Positions 6,405-13,549 of a DNA stretch of 19,712 nt are shown here, in pieces (position 1 is the stretch's first letter; every line of letters starts with the position of its first letter). The stretch is from Egerieenecus merdigallinarum (GTDB lineage Bacteria > Bacillota > Clostridia > Christensenellales > Aristaeellaceae), in assembly GCA_018711985.1 (NCBI GenBank), contig DVHS01000003.1, positions 1 through 19,712 of the forward strand, read 5' to 3'. The position numbers were made by a program, and so were the translations under genes. Under the pieces are notes generated by a model. It worked only from the letters and a program-made list of their open reading frames with translations, searched no databases and had not been told where the DNA came from.

Positions 6405-7523
6405 TCAGTCCTGTGCGTCTGCCAGTTCCTTGCTGACATAGTGAAGCACCAGTGCGTTCTCCTCCGTGTCCCAAACATAGGTGGCACCCATGGCCTTTTC
6501 CAGCACGGCAGCACGAATCAGCACCGTTCCGTCCTCCAGGCGCCGTACGTCGCCCGCATTCAGCTCCACAGGTTCCCCATCCACGGTCAATGTAGCAGAT
6601 GCCACGTCTCCGGCATCATCCGTCTCCAGGGAAAACGCCAGCAGGAAGCCGTCTGCGTCAAGGACATAGGCGTTTTCCTTTCCCTCCTCAGGGGTCCAGC
6701 TCCAACCTTCCAGGCACTGCGCCAGGAAAGCGGCGTCCACCAGCGGTTCCCCTGTGCCGTCGGTGTATACGTGCAGCATCCGCTCCACGGTAACCCCGTC
6801 CTCGGGCACAATGGCATAAAGCGGTTCGCCGCTGCCGTTCACCACCATGTTGCTATCCTCTTGCAACGTCAGCGCGGTAAGGTCCTCCTCTGCCGGTACG
6901 GAGGCAGCCGGCTCAGTCAGTGGCGGCACCAGTGTGGGGTCGGGCGTGGCGGTAGCCTCCTGCGGCGGATTGAGCGTTACCTCCACCGTGGCCGATGGCA
7001 CTGCCGTGGGCGTCGCGGAAGGTGCAGGCGTCGCCGTCACCGCGGACACAATGCTCTCACTTTCGTAAAGCACGGTCAACGTGTTTTTCCCGGCAATACC
7101 GTCCTGGGTGAGCCCATTATAGTACTGGAAGCGCTGCACCGCTCTGCGGGTTTGCGCGCCATAGGCGCCGTCCACCTCGCCTTCCAGATACCCCAGATCC
7201 TTCAGCCGCTGCTGAAGTTCTTCCACCCGGTCTCCCCGGTCCCCCTGCTGCAAGGTTCTGTACTCGGCATTAGGCGTCATGGTGGGGGCTGGCGCAGGGG
7301 TAAGCGTAGGCACCGGGGTATCGGTGGGTGCAGGCGGTGGGGTGTAGGTACCGTCTGTGGTTTCCGGTGTAAAAAAGTCTGTGGTGGACGCAGGCGCACC
7401 GGTTTCCACCACCGCTTCCGGCGTTGCCGTGGGAATTTCCGTGGGTGCGGGGGTAGGCGCTCCCTGTACCGAGGTAGCGTAGGTCAGTGAAAGGTAAACG
7501 AGCAGGGTTTTGAGAAAATCCAT
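6405..7523 (-). CDS. Secreted peptidoglycan-binding protein with Thr/Pro-rich linkers and copper amine oxidase-like stalk domain
   Basis: A 372-residue exported protein of unknown precise role. The order is: signal peptide (1-21, VQG-AP), a Thr/Pro/Ala-rich spacer (22-85, many TPAP/PTxTP units), one PG_binding_1 repeat (about 88-152, with GDRGDRVEELQQRLKDLGYL), and a second Thr/Pro-rich spacer (160-212). Then comes a C-terminal domain (about 225-365) whose VDGEPVELNA...DGTVLIRAAVLEKAMGATYVWD pattern resembles copper amine oxidase N-terminal-like stalk domains. No sortase motif or SLH domain is seen, so wall attachment probably relies on the PG-binding repeat. The ATG at 7523 follows AAGGAG. 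It lies 25 bases after the DUF6320 gene and ends that operon. The repetitive spacers look prone to length variation. Confidence 0.8.
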   Translation of the reverse strand: MDFLKTLLVYLSLTYATSVQGAPTPAPTEIPTATPEAVVETGAPASTTDFFTPETTDGTYTPPPAPTDTPVPTLTPAPAPTMTPNAEYRTLQQGDRGDRVEELQQRLKDLGYLEGEVDGAYGAQTRRAVQRFQYYNGLTQDGIAGKNTLTVLYESESIVSAVTATPAPSATPTAVPSATVEVTLNPPQEATATPDPTLVPPLTEPAASVPAEEDLTALTLQEDSNMVVNGSGEPLYAIVPEDGVTVERMLHVYTDGTGEPLVDAAFLAQCLEGWSWTPEEGKENAYVLDADGFLLAFSLETDDAGDVASATLTVDGEPVELNAGDVRRLEDGTVLIRAAVLEKAMGATYVWDTEENALVLHYVSKELADAQD

Positions 7524-7548
7524 GTTTTTTTCTCCTTCCGGCTTAGCT

Positions 7549-8253
7549 TCATAGGTGGAGTTTACGCTTCAACTCGCTGCGCAAGGCTCGGTTACGGTGA
7601 ACCAGCCACAGCATGGCGGAAATAATCCCGCAGGGAATCATAACAAAGGCGGACCAGGTGACGCGAACCTGCCCGGTGAGCGTTGCGGTAATCAGTAAAT
7701 CTACCGCCAGCACCACCACGCAGATCAGCAACAGTGCCATCGCGGGAATGCCCAGGCCCTTGAGCATTCCCTGTCGAATGCTGGAGGCCATAGCCACCAG
7801 CATCATTCCCAATAGCAGCAGCACCGGGAATACAATCGTCTGGAACCACGTCCCGCCGCTTAAGGACTGAACCAGCCACAGGTACAGGCACAATGCGCCC
7901 ACATCTACCACGACCGACCAAAAGAAAGCATTTTTTCGCAGCGCGACCGGCGGTATGATGCCCAGAAAGATCATGCCAAAGGCGCCGATGGGATACAGCG
8001 ACCAAACCAAGCGGCCATTGGCCAGCAGGTCAATGAGCAGGCAAATCAGCGCCGGAACCGCCAGCAGCACCGCCGCCAGGGACAGCGTGGTCAGCGGATT
8101 GATCTCCAGCCGCTGTTCCCGGCTTCGGATGGGGAATTCCCGGGGAAGCGTCGGGTCGTAGGGCGCGGCGGGGTCCACTACCGGGGTTTGGCATAGCGGA
8201 CAACGCGCCTCGGAAGGTGCCAGTTCCACACCACAATGGACGCAATAGGACAT
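7549..8253 (-). CDS. Zinc-ribbon membrane protein, DUF6320 type
   Basis: A 234-residue protein of unknown function. It begins with a zinc-ribbon-like pattern, Cys4-x2-Cys7 and Cys18-x2-Cys21 (MSYCVHCGVEL...CPLCQTPV), then a short Pro-rich stretch and six transmembrane helices from about residue 55 to 220, ending in a basic tail. This architecture matches, from memory, proteins annotated DUF6320, which tend to sit beside condensation-fold acyltransferases; that neighbour is present here, 7 bases upstream. The ATG at 8253 is preferred because it puts the cysteine motif at the very N-terminus and has AGGAG 10 bases upstream. A GTG at 8259 is the alternative. It may anchor or assist the acyltransferase at the membrane, which is inference. 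Confidence 0.78.
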   Translation of the reverse strand: MSYCVHCGVELAPSEARCPLCQTPVVDPAAPYDPTLPREFPIRSREQRLEINPLTTLSLAAVLLAVPALICLLIDLLANGRLVWSLYPIGAFGMIFLGIIPPVALRKNAFFWSVVVDVGALCLYLWLVQSLSGGTWFQTIVFPVLLLLGMMLVAMASSIRQGMLKGLGIPAMALLLICVVVLAVDLLITATLTGQVRVTWSAFVMIPCGIISAMLWLVHRNRALRSELKRKLHL

Positions 8254-8260
8254 TTCCACT

Positions 8261-9541
8261 TCACTCCTGATTACTGGATACGCGCACTGGGATTCCCTCT
8301 TTTACCAGAAAGCATAAAACGTTTCGTTCAAAATCCGTCTCGGCAATGTCTCTGGTGAAGGTCAGGCACAGCTTGTCTCCCAGGCTGATTGCCGCGCAGT
8401 TGCTGCGGTAGGAGCTGGATGCCCCCAGCAGCATTTCAGCGCGTTCCACCCGTTCCGCCATGGCTTGCGGCAACCGCACGGCGCCCACATTGGTCAGCGT
8501 TGTGGTAAAGAGCCGTTCGCCCACACGATGATAAACGAACGAGAGCACAAAATTCTTCAATGGCAACGGGCAAAGGCGTATAAGCAGGTTGCGCTCCGAG
8601 GCCACGTTGGTGGCAATGCTGGCAAAGAGAAACTTCGGATTCATGCCATAGCGCATGGCATGGTGCATCAGCTGCACCGTCTCTTCAAAGGTATAAGTTC
8701 CAAGCTTTGGGTCAATCCCCACATTCACATAAAAGGCGAAATTGCGCACCGTATGCGTGGGGATGAACTTGCGCATATTGACCGGTACAGACACCTTTAC
8801 GGGTAGCCTGCGCTGCCAATGTCCCCGCTGCTGGGTTTGCCACAGGGTAAAGACCATCACCGCTGTCAGATATTCCGTAATGGTAACGCCGTAGGCCGCA
8901 GCCCGCGCTTTTACCTCCGCCACGGACATCTGCGCAAGAATCAGCCGCAGGGTATGCGGAGGGTCAGGTGTGCCGGGCATCTGGTATGCGGCATCCTCCC
9001 GGCGACTGGCATGAACGCCGTCCAGGGGAATTTTCCGGTAAGCGTCCTCCACCTCGTCGGGTTCAGGGGGCTGCCGCGGGTCCAGTATTCCCTCCTCGCA
9101 GGGCACCGGTATACCCTGCAGGCGCAGGTACTGGGCTACGATGCACTTGAGGAATATCAGCCCGCCGGTACCGTCGGCCAGGGCGTGGAACATCTCTAGA
9201 GAGATACGCCGGTGGCCGTATTTCACCCGGAAAAGGTAGCCGCTGTTCTCTCCCCGGCCCAGCGGCGCGCAAGGATGTCCCACATCCTGGGCAACATGAA
9301 AGCGGTCGCTGATTTCCTCCAGGTAATACCAGAACAGTCCCTTGCGAAGGCGGACACGAAAGGCGGGAAAGCGGGGCAGCACCTGATTTACTGCGTCCTC
9401 CAAGCGTTGGGGCGATACGGCCTCGGTCATCACAAAGGAGAGGCGGAACATGCTCGTCCACTGAACGCTGGAGATGGCGGGGTACAGCTTTGCGGCATTA
9501 TCCAAGCGGAACCACTGGCGTACACCGCGCTGTGTTTCCAA
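8261..9541 (-). CDS. Condensation-fold acyltransferase (alcohol acetyltransferase-like)
   Basis: A 426-residue protein of the chloramphenicol-acetyltransferase/condensation-domain superfamily. These enzymes transfer an acyl group from a thioester to an alcohol or amine. The N-terminal half has the RLDNAAKLYP start and PRFPAFRVRLRKGLFWYYLEE strand region seen in this family. The active-site motif HxxxDG is HALADG, His119 to Asp123, in FHALADGTGG. The C-terminal half ends with the LGDKLCLTFTRDIAETDFE region expected at the fold's end. Substrate is unknown. No ATG is available at this position: the TTG at 9541 has GGGGGAGG 10 bases upstream, while the longer reading to 9709 runs through the promoter. 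It heads a three-gene operon and diverges from the hydrolase gene. Confidence 0.82.
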   Translation of the reverse strand: METQRGVRQWFRLDNAAKLYPAISSVQWTSMFRLSFVMTEAVSPQRLEDAVNQVLPRFPAFRVRLRKGLFWYYLEEISDRFHVAQDVGHPCAPLGRGENSGYLFRVKYGHRRISLEMFHALADGTGGLIFLKCIVAQYLRLQGIPVPCEEGILDPRQPPEPDEVEDAYRKIPLDGVHASRREDAAYQMPGTPDPPHTLRLILAQMSVAEVKARAAAYGVTITEYLTAVMVFTLWQTQQRGHWQRRLPVKVSVPVNMRKFIPTHTVRNFAFYVNVGIDPKLGTYTFEETVQLMHHAMRYGMNPKFLFASIATNVASERNLLIRLCPLPLKNFVLSFVYHRVGERLFTTTLTNVGAVRLPQAMAERVERAEMLLGASSSYRSNCAAISLGDKLCLTFTRDIAETDFERNVLCFLVKEGIPVRVSSNQE

Positions 9542-9568
9542 AAGGCCGTCACCTCCCCCGTTTGGGTT

Positions 9569-9597
9569 ATTATAGCATACTCCCCACAGAATTGCAC
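9569..9597 (-). promoter_or_regulatory. Predicted sigma-A promoter of the acyltransferase operon
   Basis: On the minus strand TGCTATAAT gives a perfect extended -10 (TATAAT at 9574-9569). The -35 region 17 bases upstream (GTGCAA, 9597-9592) is weak, as is common with extended -10 promoters. The start codon at 9541 is about 28 bases downstream with the GGAGG site between. Confidence 0.7.
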
Positions 9598-9626
9598 GGA
9601 AAATTCGCCGGATGCCTGCGCACGCC

Positions 9627-9655
9627 TTGACCCGCCCTGCCGCTTCGTGTAAAAT
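9627..9655 (+). promoter_or_regulatory. Predicted sigma-A promoter of the hydrolase-sdaAB-sdaAA operon
   Basis: TTGACC (9627-9632) and TAAAAT (9650-9655) are separated by 17 bases, each one base off the sigma-A consensus. The start codon at 9708 is about 50 bases downstream, with GGAGG at 9693-9697. It is arranged back to back with the acyltransferase promoter about 30 bases away. Confidence 0.75.
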
Positions 9656-9707
9656 GAAGCGGATGTGACCTGGCATCATATGCCAAATAAAAGGAGGTAA
9701 AGCCGTC

Positions 9708-10634
9708 ATGCCCAGTTTTCAAAGCAAGGTTGTCCTCGGCGCGCTTCGCAGGGGCAAGGGATTCTTTTCCAGGGTAGGCGGTTCCCTCATGCAAAATGTC
9801 CATTTTCCCGACCAGATGGTGGCGGATTTTTCCATGGACAAAATACGCGGGGAGCTTTTTCCCTTGTCCCCGGTACCCGCGTTAATGCTCCTGCCTCCGG
9901 AAAGCGCCCCGCCAGGTTATCTGATTGTCCATTGTCACGGCGGCGCATATGTTTCCGGCGGACTGACCCAGGCCAGGGCCATTGCGGCCCTCATCTGTGG
10001 CGCAGCGCACATATCCACGGTAACCTTTGCCTATCGCCTGGCGCCGGAGCATCCCTATCCTGCCGCCCTGGAGGATGCCCTGGCGCTATGGGATGCGGTG
10101 CTTGCCGCCGGTTACGCGCCAGAACACATTGTCCTTGCCGGGGAAAGCGCAGGGGGCAATCTGTGCCTGGCATTGTGTCAGGCCCTGCAATCCGAGGGGC
10201 GCCCTTTGCCTGCCGCCATGGCGCTGCTCTCCCCATGGGCGGATCTCCTGCAAACAGGGCCCAGCTATCAGGCACTGAAGGATGTGGACGCTACGCTGTC
10301 CGCGCCTGAATTGATGCAAAGCGCCCTGGACTATGCCGGAGGGCAGGAGGCACTGCTCCATGACCCCATGCTTTCGCCGGTCTATGCGGACTTTGCCGGA
10401 TTTCCGCCCACGCAGATTCACGTGGGCACCAGTGAGCTGCTCCTCAGCGATGCGGAAACCCTGGCCGGGCGCATGCGCCAGGCCGGTGTGGAGGTAGCGT
10501 TGCTCCGCTGGGCGGGTATGTGCCATGTTTTTCAAATGTTCGGTTTTCCCGAAAGCCGGGAATCCTTAAAGGCAGTGGGACAGTTTCTTCGGGAGCAACT
10601 GAAGCTGGCCCCTACCAATGAAAAGGAAGGATAA
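9708..10634 (+). CDS. Alpha/beta hydrolase, hormone-sensitive-lipase type
   Basis: A 308-residue esterase-type hydrolase expected in the cytosol, with no signal peptide. It shows the HSL-family oxyanion motif HGGA (77-80, within HCHGGAYVSGG), the FAYRLAPEHPYPAALED signature (108-123), and the nucleophile elbow GESAGG with Ser147. The C-terminal catalytic histidine is His273 in MCHVFQMF. The acid residue in HTSELLLSD-like sequence (239-248) is either Glu243 or Asp248, which differs from the usual DPLRD. Natural substrate is unknown; small acyl esters are typical. The ATG at 9708 follows AAGGAGG at 10 bases. It is first in an operon with sdaAB (3-base gap), and it diverges from an acyltransferase, so it might deacylate that enzyme's product. 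That pairing is inference. Confidence 0.88.
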   Translation: MPSFQSKVVLGALRRGKGFFSRVGGSLMQNVHFPDQMVADFSMDKIRGELFPLSPVPALMLLPPESAPPGYLIVHCHGGAYVSGGLTQARAIAALICGAAHISTVTFAYRLAPEHPYPAALEDALALWDAVLAAGYAPEHIVLAGESAGGNLCLALCQALQSEGRPLPAAMALLSPWADLLQTGPSYQALKDVDATLSAPELMQSALDYAGGQEALLHDPMLSPVYADFAGFPPTQIHVGTSELLLSDAETLAGRMRQAGVEVALLRWAGMCHVFQMFGFPESRESLKAVGQFLREQLKLAPTNEKEG

Positions 10635-10637
10635 AAT

Positions 10638-11303
10638 ATGGATCTGTTCGACATTATCGGTCCGGTCATGATCGGTCCCAGCAGCTCGCATACCGCAGGT
10701 GCCGCACGCATTGGCCTGATCGCCCGGCTGCTGCTTGGGCAGCGCCCGGTGCAGGCACACATCGGCTTTCATGGCTCCTTTGCCAAGACTTGGCGCGGCC
10801 ACGGCACCGACCGCGCCATTGTGGGCGGATTGCTGGGCATGGCGGTGGACGATCCCCGTTTGCGGGATTCCTTGGCGCTGGCGCAGGAGCAAGGGCTTTC
10901 CCTGATCTTCTCCACGGTGCATCTTCGCGGAGCCCATCCCAATACCGTACAGCTGACCCTTGAAGGGGAGCATGGTGCGCACTTGGAAATGGAAGCAGCC
11001 TCGGTGGGCGGCGGCAACATTGACATTACCAGCCTGGGCGGCATGAACGTGGACTTTTCCGGGAAGGAAAACACGCTCATTATCCGTCACCGGGACACGC
11101 CAGGGATGATCGCCCTGGTAACCGGAGCCTTGGCCAGCCGGCAGATGAATATCGCCACCATGCAGGTTTTCCGGCGAGACGCGGGCGCAGAGGCCATTAT
11201 GGTGCTGGAGCTGGATACCCCACTGACCCCCGAGCTGCTTACCGAGCTGCGGCAGCTCCACGACGTGATGGACGCAACCTTTCTGGCAAGGAGGGATGAC
11301 TGA
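10638..11303 (+). CDS. sdaAB: L-serine dehydratase, iron-sulfur-dependent, beta subunit
   Basis: Beta subunit of the two-subunit Gram-positive L-serine deaminase, which converts L-serine to pyruvate and ammonia in the cytosol together with SdaAA. The 221 residues start with the characteristic MDLFDIIGPVMIGPSSSHTAG, continue through the beta domain with FHGSFAKTWRGHGTDRAIVGG (about 44-64), and end with an ACT domain (about 147-215, DTPGMIALVTGALAS...NIATMQVFR) expected to sense serine. The ATG at 10638 follows AAGGAAGG. It lies 3 bases after the hydrolase stop and overlaps sdaAA by one base, so the subunits are translated together. Confidence 0.97.
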   Translation: MDLFDIIGPVMIGPSSSHTAGAARIGLIARLLLGQRPVQAHIGFHGSFAKTWRGHGTDRAIVGGLLGMAVDDPRLRDSLALAQEQGLSLIFSTVHLRGAHPNTVQLTLEGEHGAHLEMEAASVGGGNIDITSLGGMNVDFSGKENTLIIRHRDTPGMIALVTGALASRQMNIATMQVFRRDAGAEAIMVLELDTPLTPELLTELRQLHDVMDATFLARRDD

Positions 11304-12157
11304 TGGATCACACATTGCGCGAATGGGTACGCCTGGGGGAAAAATGCGGCCTGGCTCAGGCTGCGTTGGATGCCCAGGCAAAGGAAACCCGGATGGACCG
11401 CACGCACATCCGTCAGGTCATGCTGGCGCACTGGCACGACATGCAATCCGCCATACGCACAGGCCTGGAGCCGGGGCTTCGCTCCGTATCCGGGCTTAGT
11501 GGCGGACAGGCAGTGAAACTGTTGAACCGCATGCAGGAGGGCAAGAGCCTGTGCGGCACGCTGCTGGGCAAGGCAGAAGCCTATGCCCTAGCTACCGCGG
11601 AGTGCAACGCCTGCATGGGCAAAATTGTTGCCGCGCCCACAGCTGGCGCCTGCGGCATTCTTCCGGGCCTGTTGCAAGCGTTGGCGGAGGAACGGAATTT
11701 TCAGGAGGATGCCCTGGTGGATGCGCTGTTTGTGGCCGCCGCCGTGGGAGAATCCATTGCCAGCCAGGCCAGCATCTCCGGGGCAGAAGGCGGTTGCCAG
11801 GCCGAATGTGGTTCCGCGGCTGCCATGGCAGCCGCGGCGATGGTGTTTCTGGAAGGTGGAACGCCACAGCAGAGCGCGGACGCGGCGGCATTTACAATCA
11901 TGAACCTGCTGGGGCTGGTATGCGACCCCGCCGGCGGCCTGGTGGAGGTCCCCTGCGTGTACCGAAACGTGGGGGCTGTCGGCGTGGCCATCACCTCCGC
12001 GGACATGGCTCTGGCGGGGATCGACTGCCCCATCGACCCGGATGAAGTCATCCTGGCCATGAAAGAGGTGGGCGACGCACTGCCTGCTTCCCTGCGGGAA
12101 ACCGGCGAGGGCGGCTGCGCGGCCTGCCCCAGCATTCGTTGCCGCCTGAAGCTGTAA
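11303..12157 (+). CDS. sdaAA: L-serine dehydratase, iron-sulfur-dependent, alpha subunit
   Basis: Catalytic alpha subunit that carries the oxygen-labile [4Fe-4S] cluster removing water from L-serine. The 284 residues include the conserved NACMGKIVAAPTAGACGILPG stretch (about 102-122), the EGGCQAECGSAAAMAAAA stretch (162-179) and CDPAGGLVEVPC (207-218). The terminal GGCAACPS motif (271-277) matches the family's C-terminal cysteines. Length is typical (about 290). The start overlaps the sdaAB stop (TGATG) and has AAGGAGG 10 bases upstream. The enzyme makes pyruvate from serine and fits an amino-acid-fermenting anaerobe. The transcript ends at the stem-loop 12179-12222. Confidence 0.97.
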   Translation: MDHTLREWVRLGEKCGLAQAALDAQAKETRMDRTHIRQVMLAHWHDMQSAIRTGLEPGLRSVSGLSGGQAVKLLNRMQEGKSLCGTLLGKAEAYALATAECNACMGKIVAAPTAGACGILPGLLQALAEERNFQEDALVDALFVAAAVGESIASQASISGAEGGCQAECGSAAAMAAAAMVFLEGGTPQQSADAAAFTIMNLLGLVCDPAGGLVEVPCVYRNVGAVGVAITSADMALAGIDCPIDPDEVILAMKEVGDALPASLRETGEGGCAACPSIRCRLKL

Positions 12158-12178
12158 GAGCCGGTATATTGTGACATG

Positions 12179-12230
12179 AACAAAGGGACGGAAAACGCCA
12201 TCGTCGTTTCCGTCCCTTTGTTTTATGGAA
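12179..12230. terminator. Bidirectional terminator between sdaAA and scpB
   Basis: Perfect 16-bp arms at 12179-12194 and 12207-12222 (core AAAGGGACGGAAA/TTTCCGTCCCTTT) with a 12-base loop. On the plus strand the stem runs into TTTGTTTTA, giving a T-rich tail for the sdaAA transcript. On the minus strand the scpB stop codon abuts the stem. It separates the convergent operons. Confidence 0.85.
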
Positions 12231-12807
12231 TCAGGAGCTGATCATCCTCGGAGGATGCAGGCTCTTCCTGCGTTTGAAGCTCTTGAGGCAACGGTGGAAG
12301 CTGGTCCAGCCGGCTGATGCCAAAATGGTTAAGAAATTCATCCGTGGTACCAAAGAGGATCGGATGGCCTACGGTATCCTTACGCCCCACTTCTTCAATC
12401 AGCCCTTTTTGCGTCAAGGATGCCAGGGAATAGTCACATTTCACCCCGCGAATCTGCTCCACCTCGGCCCGGGTTACCGGCTGGCGGTAAGCCACCACGG
12501 CCAGAGTTTCCATGGCCGCCTGGCTAAGACTTTGCTTTTGAACGGGCTGCAGCAGGCGCTCCACCCAGTCCGCATAAATGGCACGGGTAGCCAGCTGCAC
12601 ATGCTTGCCAAAGCGCTTCAGGCAAAATCCCCGCTGCTCAAAGTCATACTCGTTCACCAATAATTCCAGCACGCGGTTCACATCGGCCTCGGGCATCTCC
12701 AGCGCCTTGGCCAGGTCGCTGACCAGCACGGGCTCCCCTGCCACAAACAGAATGGCTTCAATGCGTCCCCGCACTTCCTGGGTTAGCAAATCAGCTTTCT
12801 TCGTCAA
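12223..12807 (-). CDS. scpB: Segregation and condensation protein B
   Basis: Regulatory subunit of the Smc-ScpA-ScpB condensin, which compacts and separates chromosomes. The 194-residue protein has the two winged-helix domains of ScpB: the N-terminal one with RGRIEAILFVAGEPV (about 13-28) and the second with the signature LSQAAMETLAVVAYRQPVTRAEVEQIRG (about 93-120), followed by KGLIEEVGRKD and LFGTTDEFLNHFG. The C-terminal tail is acidic and proline-rich. The start is TTG at 12807, with AAGGAG 8 bases upstream; it overlaps the end of scpA by 17 bases. Operon order M50-scpA-scpB is common in Clostridia. Confidence 0.96.
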   Translation of the reverse strand: MTKKADLLTQEVRGRIEAILFVAGEPVLVSDLAKALEMPEADVNRVLELLVNEYDFEQRGFCLKRFGKHVQLATRAIYADWVERLLQPVQKQSLSQAAMETLAVVAYRQPVTRAEVEQIRGVKCDYSLASLTQKGLIEEVGRKDTVGHPILFGTTDEFLNHFGISRLDQLPPLPQELQTQEEPASSEDDQLLIP

Positions 12808-13546
12808 TCAACTCGCTCCTTCCGGGCAGCAGGACAATATCCCCATACACATCCTCCTGCACGATATGGGTTTCTCCCAGCCTGAGCAGCTCCAGCAGGG
12901 CCAGGAACAGCGTGACCACTTCTTCCTTGGTGGGTGCGGCGCTGAAGACCTCTTCAAAGTGCAGGCTTCCCTTTTGCTTAAGCCCTTTGAGCAGCACAAG
13001 CATACACTCCTGCACATTGTGTTCATCCCGGCGAATATCCCGGGGCGCATAATGGTTGACTTCCCGGACCTCCGGTTCCGCCGGGCGGCGGTTATAGATG
13101 CGCAGGAAAGCGGAGACCAACCCCTCCAGCGTCAGTCCCGTCAGCTCCACACTCTGGGGCGGCAGCGGGTACTCCTCGGGGAGCTTGGCATACATGGTAG
13201 CGGCGGCCTCCTCGAACCGCTGCATTTCCGCGGCGGTTTCCCGGAAGCGCTTGTACTCCTCCAGGCGGCGGATCAGGGCCTGCTCGGGGTCCTCCTCGTC
13301 CTCTTCCAGGCGCGGCGGACGTGGCAGCATGGCCCTGCTCTTGATTTCCAGCAGCGTCGCGGCCATCACCAGAAAGTCCGTGGCGTCGTCCATGTCCAGA
13401 TCCACGGCATTCTGCACATGTTCGATATATTGATCGGTAATCTGGGAAACGAAGATATCCTTGATATCCACCTGGGCCTTATTGATGAGGTGCAGCAACA
13501 GATCCAGCGGTCCATCAAAGTCCTTCAGAGAAAACGTCATCGCCAT
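12791..13546 (-). CDS. scpA: Segregation and condensation protein A
   Basis: Kleisin subunit of the bacterial condensin, bridging the Smc heads and binding ScpB. The 251-residue protein begins with the kleisin signature FSLKDFDGPLDLLLHLINKAQVDI, includes TDFLVMAATLLEIKSRAMLPRP (about 56-77), has an acidic and helical middle (80-120), and a C-terminal winged-helix domain with TFLALLELLRLG-like sequence (about 205-250). Length is typical. The ATG at 13546 lies 3 bases after the M50 protease stop and has no strong ribosome binding site, so translation probably depends on the upstream gene; an in-frame ATG two codons later is possible. Confidence 0.96.
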   Translation of the reverse strand: MAMTFSLKDFDGPLDLLLHLINKAQVDIKDIFVSQITDQYIEHVQNAVDLDMDDATDFLVMAATLLEIKSRAMLPRPPRLEEDEEDPEQALIRRLEEYKRFRETAAEMQRFEEAAATMYAKLPEEYPLPPQSVELTGLTLEGLVSAFLRIYNRRPAEPEVREVNHYAPRDIRRDEHNVQECMLVLLKGLKQKGSLHFEEVFSAAPTKEEVVTLFLALLELLRLGETHIVQEDVYGDIVLLPGRSELIDEES

Positions 13547-13549
13547 GGC

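Noticed and set aside
6275..6514. A short minus-strand reading frame running from the wall-protein gene into the palindrome mosaic
   Set aside because: It overlaps a real gene out of frame and its C-terminal half is only translated hairpin repeats.
6267..7490. A 407-codon plus-strand reading frame rich in Arg, His, Gly and Cys
   Set aside because: It is the reverse complement of the Thr/Pro-rich wall protein; the odd composition follows from the opposite strand's codons.
9542..9709. A 56-residue N-terminal extension of the acyltransferase
   Set aside because: It would read through the extended -10 promoter, and homologous sequence begins at the RLDNAAKLYP region just after the TTG start.
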